From Akkermansiaceae bacterium (lineage in GTDB: Bacteria; Verrucomicrobiota; Verrucomicrobiia; Verrucomicrobiales; Akkermansiaceae): a DNA stretch of 26,716 nt. Position 1 is the stretch's first letter, and the number at the start of each line of letters is the position of its first letter. Location: positions 1 to 26,716 of the forward strand of contig JALZUI010000038.1 of assembly GCA_023301545.1 (NCBI GenBank). Reading direction: 5' to 3'. The position numbers were made by a program, and so were the translations under genes. Below are positions 21,889-26,716 of this stretch, in pieces. Below the pieces are notes generated by a model that was not told where the DNA came from, searched no databases, and worked only from the letters and a program-made list of their open reading frames with translations.

Positions 21889-22475
21889 TACAGTTTCCCT
21901 TTACTAGATGGAACACCCTCCTGGCGAGGATCATTACTAGCAGCAATGCGAAACGCACGTGCAAAGCCTTTGAAGAGGCTCTCTGCAATATGGTGCCCAT
22001 CACGCCCATAGAGACATTCCATGTGTAAATTACAACGGAGATTAAAGCTGACAGCTCGGAAAAATTCCTCCACTAAACTCATCGGGAAATTTGCAGAAGC
22101 ATCTTTATCCGTAGGAACACGGAACTCTAGGTATGGACGGTTGCTAAGATCAATTACCACTCGGCTAAGTGTTTCATCCATCGGCAGATACATAGACCCA
22201 TAACGATGAATCCCCTGCTTATCCCCCAAAGCTTCAGCCAAAACTTCGCCCAGGCAAATCCCCACATCTTCCACTGTGTGGTGACTATCGACTTCTAAAT
22301 CCCCCACCGCTTTTACCGTGAGATCCACTAATGCATGTTTAGCAAAAAGCGTCAGCATGTGGTCAAAAAAACCAACCCCAGTACTAATCTCTGTTTTGCC
22401 AGAGCCGTCGATATTTAATGAGAGCTCAATCTGAGTCTCCGCCGTATTACGAGAAATTGTACCTGTTCGTGACAT
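21888..22475 (-). CDS. hisB: Imidazoleglycerol-phosphate dehydratase
   Basis: The product is a 195-residue, Mn-dependent dehydratase of histidine synthesis (monofunctional, without the phosphatase domain of enterobacterial HisB). The duplicated half-domains are visible. The first has GVGFFDHMLTLFAKHALVDL and DSHHTVEDVGICLGEVLAEAL. The second contains EFFRAVSFNLRCNLHME and DGHHIAESLFKGFARAFR, with HHxxE metal-binding motifs in both halves. DPRQEGVPSSKGKL near the end is a typical tail. The start is the ATG at 22475, with no Shine-Dalgarno motif and an A/T-rich leader. It is the first gene of the hisB-hisH-thioredoxin-tyrA unit. The separate PHP-type histidinol phosphatase at 6476-7279 supplies the activity missing from this HisB. 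Confidence 0.97.
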   Translation of the reverse strand: MSRTGTISRNTAETQIELSLNIDGSGKTEISTGVGFFDHMLTLFAKHALVDLTVKAVGDLEVDSHHTVEDVGICLGEVLAEALGDKQGIHRYGSMYLPMDETLSRVVIDLSNRPYLEFRVPTDKDASANFPMSLVEEFFRAVSFNLRCNLHMECLYGRDGHHIAESLFKGFARAFRIAASNDPRQEGVPSSKGKL

Positions 22476-22631
22476 GATCGTTTTTCTATTTTTTTACGCA
22501 CATATAGCTACCAATAGCAAGCATCTATGGAGTAATCATTACATTATTACAAAACAACCCACTATTCTCTACCTTAACATCACTTTTCATAATAAATTTC
22601 AAAATTATTATCGCCAAGTCGTAAAATACAG

Positions 22632-22637
22632 TATAAG
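22632..22637 (+). promoter_or_regulatory. Candidate -10 box for the 98-residue unknown gene
   Basis: TATAAG (5 of 6 to consensus) lies 11 bases before the ATG at 22649, implying a leader of about 5 bases. Only a poor -35 (TTATCG at 22608, spacing 18) is seen. The whole 22476-22648 divergent intergenic region is strongly A/T-rich. Confidence 0.3.
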
Positions 22638-22648
22638 CATCACCCCCT

Positions 22649-22945
22649 ATGGCTTTAACAAAAAAGACACGTTTTTCACGTCGCGTACCAGATCACGTTA
22701 CTGATGAAATCGTTAATGTTTTAACAGGAAAAGAAGAACACCTTCCTTTCAATGATCTCTTCGAGCTTGTCTTCGAGCGTCTCAAAGCAAGAAATGCAGT
22801 GAGTGGCGGTGAAGAAATGCTCCGCCTCAGAGCATGGGAAAAGCTCCAGAATTTGGAAACCCGTGGCATGATCGAGAAAAAAGAGAAAATGTACAAAGGC
22901 CTCGCTAGCTTACCTAAAGCACACAGCGACCAAGCTGAAAAGTAA
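22649..22945 (+). CDS. Small uncharacterised basic protein
   Basis: The product is a 98-residue, charged, soluble, probably all-helical protein. It starts MALTKKTRFSRRVPDHVTDE, continues with FNDLFELVFERLKARNAV, and has a later helix pair, RLRAWEKLQNLETRGMIEKK, that is reminiscent of a winged-helix wing-and-helix segment. No Cys, signal peptide or membrane segment is present. I do not recognise the family. The basic N-terminus and possible winged-helix shape make nucleic-acid binding a guess only. It is a lone gene, divergent from hisB and convergent with mazG, closed by a strong bidirectional terminator, and preceded by pyrimidine-rich CACCCCCT before its ATG. Confidence 0.75.
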   Translation: MALTKKTRFSRRVPDHVTDEIVNVLTGKEEHLPFNDLFELVFERLKARNAVSGGEEMLRLRAWEKLQNLETRGMIEKKEKMYKGLASLPKAHSDQAEK

Positions 22946-22967
22946 TCCATACTTTTAAATACAAAGC

Positions 22968-22999
22968 AAAAAAACGGAGTCGAAAGACTCCGTTTTTTT
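22968..22999. terminator. Bidirectional terminator between the small unknown gene and mazG
   Basis: CGGAGTC (22975-22981) pairs with GACTCCG (22986-22992) across a GAAA tetraloop, flanked by seven A and seven T. The stem is extended by A-T pairs. It serves both converging genes. Confidence 0.88.
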
Positions 23000-23018
23000 G
23001 TATTCACCATGCGCCACT

Positions 23019-23822
23019 TTACTTAACTGCCTGCCAAGCGGCTTCCATAACATCAAGATCAGCCGCCTTAAGGTCAGTTTCCTGAGCCTCTAACTCCTTT
23101 TCCATTTTAGTAAAGCGAGCCTTAAATTTTTCATTGGCCTCGTGTAAGAGTAATTCAGGATCCTTCTTAAGCTTCCGCGCCAAGTTCACCGTCGCAAAGA
23201 GGAGGTCTCCTAGCTCTTCTTCCAGTGCGCCTTGATCGTCCTTTTCGATTTCAACTTCTACCTCAGCCAGTTCTTCTTTGATCTTATCGATCACTCCAAC
23301 ATGGTCGTCCCAGTCGAAACCGACCTTAGCTACTTTTTTCTGAATCTTTTGTGCTCCAAGGAGTGCCGGCAAGCCTTCTCCCACTTTATGAAGATAGGGT
23401 AGATCTAGCGCCTCCCCCTTTTCTTCCCTCTTAATTTCCTCCCAACGAGTGAGCACGCCTGAGGTATCACCCACAGACTCGCCAGCAAATACATGAGGAT
23501 GGCGGCGAATGAGCTTTTCGCTTATCCCCTCGGCAACATCATCTAAATCGTGTCGCCCCTCCTCAGTAGCTAATTCCGAATGAAACACCACCTGCAGGAG
23601 AAGGTCACCCAACTCCTCCTGGAGATTTGGAAAATCCTCTTTACGGATCGCATCAACTACCTCGTAAGTCTCCTCGATCAAATTTGAAACGAGACTCGCA
23701 TGAGTCTGCTCTATATCCCAAGGACACCCTCCTGGAGCTCTTAGCCGATGCACAATGGCGCGCAGGCGTTCTAATTGGCGCCCCTTTTCGGTTAGCCCAA
23801 TGATTTCAGCATCCGTCATCAT
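23019..23822 (-). CDS. mazG: Nucleoside triphosphate pyrophosphohydrolase MazG
   Basis: The product is a 267-residue all-helical (d)NTP pyrophosphatase that clears non-canonical nucleotides and can lower ppGpp-related stress. Two MazG domains are visible. The first has GGCPWDIEQTHASL and NLIEETYEVVDAI, then LQEELGDLLLQVVFH with the EExxE and ExxD metal ligands. The second has VGFDWDDHVGVIDKIKEELAE and EEELGDLLFATVNLARKL. The open frame extends 13 codons upstream into the methyltransferase gene, but family proteins begin near TDAEI, so I place the start at the ATG at 23822 (a second ATG follows immediately). Its first base is shared with the upstream stop (TGATG), so the pair is translationally coupled. 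It is closed by a strong terminator. Confidence 0.95.
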   Translation of the reverse strand: MMTDAEIIGLTEKGRQLERLRAIVHRLRAPGGCPWDIEQTHASLVSNLIEETYEVVDAIRKEDFPNLQEELGDLLLQVVFHSELATEEGRHDLDDVAEGISEKLIRRHPHVFAGESVGDTSGVLTRWEEIKREEKGEALDLPYLHKVGEGLPALLGAQKIQKKVAKVGFDWDDHVGVIDKIKEELAEVEVEIEKDDQGALEEELGDLLFATVNLARKLKKDPELLLHEANEKFKARFTKMEKELEAQETDLKAADLDVMEAAWQAVK

Positions 23823-24547
23823 CACTTCCGTTTCCACACTGTGACTTGAGAAACTGTCCACTGGAATTTACGCGCGGTCTCACGAATTAAGAATGGCTCG
23901 TTAGCCTCCTTAATTAGCTCAAAGTTCACCCCCATTTTCTCCTTCAACCATTCTAAGGTACTAGCATTAGGGAAATTTTCGGGCGGAGTAAATTCCTCTA
24001 GCCACGTGCAAGGAGTCGCCAAGACGACCACTCCTCCCGCATTTACTAGACTAGGAAGGCGATCTAAAAAGCGCTGCGGCTCAGGCAAACGGCAAATCAG
24101 ATTAGCGGCCAAGACTCGATCAAAAGTCCCCAACGATTCTGGCAGGTTCATGGCATTCCCTTGTTCGAAATGAATTCCCTCTGGATTACCAATAGCAGGG
24201 CATTCGATTGTAATTTCGTCCCTAATAGCCCCCTCTACTAAGCGAGAGATTGTCTGCTTTTTATTTGTGCGTAGCTGATTTGCGGCATCGATGAATGCGT
24301 GGGAGAAATCAATCCCCACAACTTCCTCAGACACCTCTGACAAAACGTAAGAAGAACGGCCAACCGCCGCCCCCACATCAAGCGCACGTCCAACAGGAGC
24401 ATCTGCAGCATAACGGGCTACTCGTTCAGGAAATCCGGTTGCATCCGTAGGTCCACCAGCCCAACCCAACACATCCTCGGGAGTCCCGTAGTGAAAGAGT
24501 AAGTACTCATCGACCAGACGTTGCGTTTCATAAATATTATCGCTCAT
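23822..24547 (-). CDS. OvoA C-terminal-type SAM methyltransferase (putative 4-mercaptohistidine N1-methyltransferase)
   Basis: The product is a 241-residue class I SAM-dependent methyltransferase. The N-terminus YETQRLVDEYLLFHYGTPEDVL leads to motif I, ALDVGAAVGRSSYVL (residues 55-69), then VVGIDFSHAFIDAANQLR. FEQGNAMNLPESLGTFDRVLAANLICRLPEPQRFLD and TPCTWLEEFTPPENF follow. This pattern matches, as I recall it, the family describing the methyltransferase half of OvoA, the ovothiol synthase (TIGR04345). Here it is a separate protein, lacking the sulfoxide-synthase half. I place the start at the ATG at 24547; a TTG two codons upstream is also open. It would methylate N-pi of 4-mercaptohistidine to give ovothiol A, if a partner makes that substrate elsewhere. 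Its stop overlaps the mazG start. Confidence 0.78.
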   Translation of the reverse strand: MSDNIYETQRLVDEYLLFHYGTPEDVLGWAGGPTDATGFPERVARYAADAPVGRALDVGAAVGRSSYVLSEVSEEVVGIDFSHAFIDAANQLRTNKKQTISRLVEGAIRDEITIECPAIGNPEGIHFEQGNAMNLPESLGTFDRVLAANLICRLPEPQRFLDRLPSLVNAGGVVVLATPCTWLEEFTPPENFPNASTLEWLKEKMGVNFELIKEANEPFLIRETARKFQWTVSQVTVWKRK

Positions 24548-24579
24548 GGACAACTGTTAACACCATTCTCTCTATTTGC

Positions 24580-24637
24580 GAAAAGAAAATCCCCTTCAAT
24601 TACCTAGCATAAAAACCGCTTGGAAATTGAAGGGGAT
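24580..24637 (-). terminator. 13-bp inverted repeat downstream of the DoxX gene
   Basis: ATCCCCTTCAATT (24589-24601) and AATTGAAGGGGAT (24625-24637) are perfect 13-bp arms around a 23-base loop. On the minus strand the stem is followed by TTTTCTTTTC (24588 down to 24579), so it can act as a terminator for the DoxX gene, which ends at 24710. It also lies just before the methyltransferase start and may affect its leader. The loop is long for a plain intrinsic terminator. Confidence 0.6.
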
Positions 24638-24709
24638 ATTAAACGGGTCGAAATCTATGCAGCCTATGTTTACACTGGCGACATCAGATCTCAATCAAGG
24701 TAAATAAGC

Positions 24710-25114
24710 TTAGCGAGTCTCACCTCCACCGAACATTTTATTGACGATAGGCAACTGCGTACGGCGAAGGAAAAGTACGATCAGAGCGAAGACTAACGCT
24801 CCGATTGCAAGAAAGCCCATTTGACCGATTTCACCAGCAAAACCGAGCTTAGTAATGTGCCCGATGAGAGCTCCAGACATCAAGCCTGCCGCCAGAACAG
24901 CTCCGTACACGGCACTAGTAGGGACAAGAAGGAGGATACAAGCAATAAGCTCTAGAACGGCCGTGAGGTATCTGCCATTCGGCTCCATTCCGAGTTCCGT
25001 AAACAAGGCCACAGGAGGAGCTGCGCCCATAAACTTAGCAGGAAGAGTCATCCCTAAGATAACTGCGATTAAAATCTGGAAAACCCAGGCGATGGTATTA
25101 GTCTTTTTGGTCAT
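24710..25114 (-). CDS. DoxX-family membrane protein
   Basis: The product is a 134-residue integral membrane protein with four hydrophobic segments (about 8-26, 48-68, 70-90 and 96-117). The N-terminal WVFQILIAVILGMTLPAKF and the ELGMEPNGRYLTAVLELIACILLL stretch resemble DoxX/DoxD-like proteins, which are small four-helix subunits linked to quinone or thiol redox in some organisms. The exact role here is unknown. The start is the ATG at 25114, 27 bases after the stop of the glutamate-synthase-like gene on the same strand, so the two are probably co-transcribed. A 13-bp hairpin with a T-rich tail lies about 70 bases downstream. Confidence 0.75.
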   Translation of the reverse strand: MTKKTNTIAWVFQILIAVILGMTLPAKFMGAAPPVALFTELGMEPNGRYLTAVLELIACILLLVPTSAVYGAVLAAGLMSGALIGHITKLGFAGEIGQMGFLAIGALVFALIVLFLRRTQLPIVNKMFGGGETR

Positions 25115-25141
25115 TATTTTAGTTTGTTGTAAATGGTTATT

Positions 25142-26683
25142 TTAGTGCGCTAAGGCTGCCTTATCTTGAACAAACTCAGCGAGTGTTGTTCCTGATGGGA
25201 CGTAAAGGTCCGCGATAGTCAAGTCTCTTACATTCGTTTTACCGGTAGCAGCCAAGAGTTGGTAGAAATCATGCTCTACATTCTCAACATAGTGTTGAAT
25301 TCGAGCCGCTTTGTCAGAAATAACCACCCCGCCCTGTAACTTAGGATCGTGAGTAGTAATCCCAACAGGACACGTATTATTTCCACACTGCAACGCTTGG
25401 ATACAACCTAATGTGAGCATGAAGCCACGAGCGGAGTACAGTGCATCAGCCCCAAGACAATAGGCAATCATCTGGCGGCCTGGGCCGATTAGTTTACCTG
25501 CGGCCATAAGCTTCAGTTTACCGCGAACACCTTCTTCCTGCAAGATTGTGTTTACGCCATGTAACGCAGGGAAAAGGGGCATTCCGTAGTTATCCATAAA
25601 GGCCTTTGGAGCAGCACCAGTTCCACCCTCCGCCCCATCAACTGAGATGTAGTCAGGGAAAACGTTTTGGGTCTTCATTTCCTGCACCAACTGGCGAAAT
25701 TCGTTTAGACTACCTACACAAAGCTTGATTCCAACAGGAAGCGCACTTACATCCTGCACGTGTTTGATAAAGCCTACTGTCGTAGGAAGGTCTTTACATT
25801 CTGCATGGTGAGTTGGAGAAACAACATCTTTCCCTTGAGGAACACCACGTAGTTCAGAAATTTCTTGAGTTATTTTCTCCTTCGGAAGAAGACCGCCTTT
25901 TCCAGGCTTAGCTCCTTGAGAAAGCTTAATTTCAACCATTTTAATCTCTTCCTTAGCAGCCAGCTCACGGAGCTTGGCGTCATTCAATGTTCCATCATCG
26001 TTACGAACTCCGAACTTAGCGGTTCCTAATTGGAAGATCAGATCACAACCTTCCATCATATGGTATTTAGGATAGCCACCTTCTCCGGTATTCATGCTGA
26101 TTCCTGCCATTTTTGCGCCACGCGCAAGTGACCTAACCGCATTTTGTCCTAATGCTCCGTAACTCATCGCACTGATTGTCATCGGCTTAGTAAAGGTATG
26201 TAGGTTCTGAATTCCTCGCTCTTCACCAAACGTCACCGAGTACTTTTCAAGTGATTCTTTAGGAGTCGGGAACATCGTGTGGCGAATTTTGATCTCCGTT
26301 GCGTCGAAGTTTTTCTGCGAGCCAAAAGAAGACGCGGAATCTACATTTTTAGCCTTACGGTACACTTCCGAACGCTCCTCACGGTTAAAAGGCATTTCCT
26401 CTGTATCGCTGGCGAAGAAGTACTGACGTAACTCCGGCCCAATCGACTCCATCATATATCTCGCCTGCCCCATAACTCCGAAATTTCTCAACAAACTGTG
26501 AGATTTCTGCACGTGTCTGTAGAAGAAGTTAATAATGGTAAGGAAGATGAAGAAAACACTTAAAAAGTGAATGTGGAAGTTTACGAAGGTCCCTCCTAAT
26601 AAAGAGAGAATAGCGAGGACCGGGATCACCGCGTTTGTGAAATTTGCCATCTTGTGCAAATCGATTGAAATTTTAGAGCTCAT
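25142..26683 (-). CDS. FMN-binding glutamate synthase family protein, membrane-anchored
   Basis: The product is a 513-residue protein related to the central FMN and Fe-S domains of GltB. Residues about 13-54 form one or two hydrophobic membrane segments, followed by a linker. The barrel then has SAMSYGALGQNAVRSLARGA, NTGEGGYPKYHMMEG and VEIKLSQGAKPGKGGLLP. DYISVDGAEGGTGAAPKAFMD comes next, and a Cys-x5-Cys-x4-Cys cluster (Cys427, Cys433, Cys438) in GCIQALQCGNNTCPVGI, which matches the [3Fe-4S] ligands of glutamate synthase. The amidotransferase and C-terminal beta-helix domains of GltB are missing, as is usual in this stand-alone family. Its true substrate is uncertain, and the 'glutamate synthase' name should not be read as a proven activity. 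The start is the ATG at 26683, preceded by phased A-tracts. Confidence 0.88.
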   Translation of the reverse strand: MSSKISIDLHKMANFTNAVIPVLAILSLLGGTFVNFHIHFLSVFFIFLTIINFFYRHVQKSHSLLRNFGVMGQARYMMESIGPELRQYFFASDTEEMPFNREERSEVYRKAKNVDSASSFGSQKNFDATEIKIRHTMFPTPKESLEKYSVTFGEERGIQNLHTFTKPMTISAMSYGALGQNAVRSLARGAKMAGISMNTGEGGYPKYHMMEGCDLIFQLGTAKFGVRNDDGTLNDAKLRELAAKEEIKMVEIKLSQGAKPGKGGLLPKEKITQEISELRGVPQGKDVVSPTHHAECKDLPTTVGFIKHVQDVSALPVGIKLCVGSLNEFRQLVQEMKTQNVFPDYISVDGAEGGTGAAPKAFMDNYGMPLFPALHGVNTILQEEGVRGKLKLMAAGKLIGPGRQMIAYCLGADALYSARGFMLTLGCIQALQCGNNTCPVGITTHDPKLQGGVVISDKAARIQHYVENVEHDFYQLLAATGKTNVRDLTIADLYVPSGTTLAEFVQDKAALAH

Positions 26684-26689
26684 AATTTT

Positions 26690-26716
26690 ATTTTTTACTT
26701 ATTTTTTACTTATTTT
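26690..26716. repeat. 11-bp tandem repeat with phased A/T tracts, cut by the window edge
   Basis: ATTTTTTACTT occurs at 26690-26700 and 26701-26711, and a third copy begins at 26712. Each unit has a six-base T tract (A tract on the gene strand) repeated every 11 bases, close to one helical turn. It lies 6 bases before the start of the glutamate-synthase-like gene and continues beyond the window. Confidence 0.6.

Noticed and set aside
22474..22704. 76-residue plus-strand frame in the hisB/22649 intergenic region
   Set aside because: It is A/T-driven, low in complexity, and runs out of frame into the 22649 gene. There is no start context or family likeness.
23823..23861. 13-codon N-terminal extension of mazG into the methyltransferase gene
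   Set aside because: The extension has no family similarity. The ATG at 23822 overlaps the upstream stop and matches the usual MazG start.

Overview
The window looks like ordinary chromosome from a Gram-negative, LPS-making bacterium, most likely a member of the Verrucomicrobiota. This placement is an inference. It rests on four things: a primary sigma factor with a long lysine/alanine-rich N-terminal tail, a secreted subtilase-like protein ending in the 'speech-and-spacing' type beta domain common in secreted verrucomicrobial proteins, a stand-alone OvoA-C-terminal-type methyltransferase, and a near-complete lack of Shine-Dalgarno motifs. LpxA indicates an outer membrane with lipid A. I found no rRNA, tRNA, CRISPR array, insertion sequence, phage gene or integrase. 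Gene density is high and no gene-free stretch exceeds 300 bases (the longest, 13490-13738, is about 250 bases).

Left block, 1-5664. A lipoprotein gene runs off the left edge on the minus strand. Then, all on the plus strand, come a bacterioferritin-comigratory-type peroxiredoxin, a DUF368 polyprenyl-phosphate transporter-like membrane protein, a compact E1alpha-E1beta-E2 operon for a 2-oxoacid (probably pyruvate) dehydrogenase complex, and a helical protein of unknown function tacked onto its end. E3 is not in the window.

Middle-left, 5661-10903, all minus strand: GluQ-RS (queuosine-tRNA glutamylation) overlapping a PHP-family histidinol phosphatase, an MsbA-like ABC exporter, and LepA/EF4.

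Centre, 11058-18047: an M3 oligopeptidase (+), ribosomal protein S20 (-), a small unknown protein (+), the primary sigma factor RpoD (+), LpxA (-) and IlvC (+). These are mostly single-gene units separated by clear, often bidirectional, intrinsic terminators. The 160 bases before rpoD hold a cluster of inverted repeats, one of which is centred on the best -10 box.

Right, 18128-26683, mostly minus strand: a secreted subtilase-like protein; a tightly packed hisB-hisH-thioredoxin lipoprotein-tyrA unit; a small unknown plus-strand gene; a translationally coupled pair of an ovothiol-type methyltransferase and MazG; and an FMN/Fe-S glutamate-synthase-like protein with a membrane anchor, followed by a DoxX-family protein.

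I see no clear new multi-gene defence or mobile system. The more unusual items are the histone-H1-like tail on RpoD, the dyad structures in front of rpoD, the stand-alone OvoA-type methyltransferase coupled to mazG, the Asp-to-Glu change in the subtilase triad, the start codon of the DUF368 gene buried in a terminator-like hairpin, and the general non-Shine-Dalgarno, short-leader style of translation initiation.
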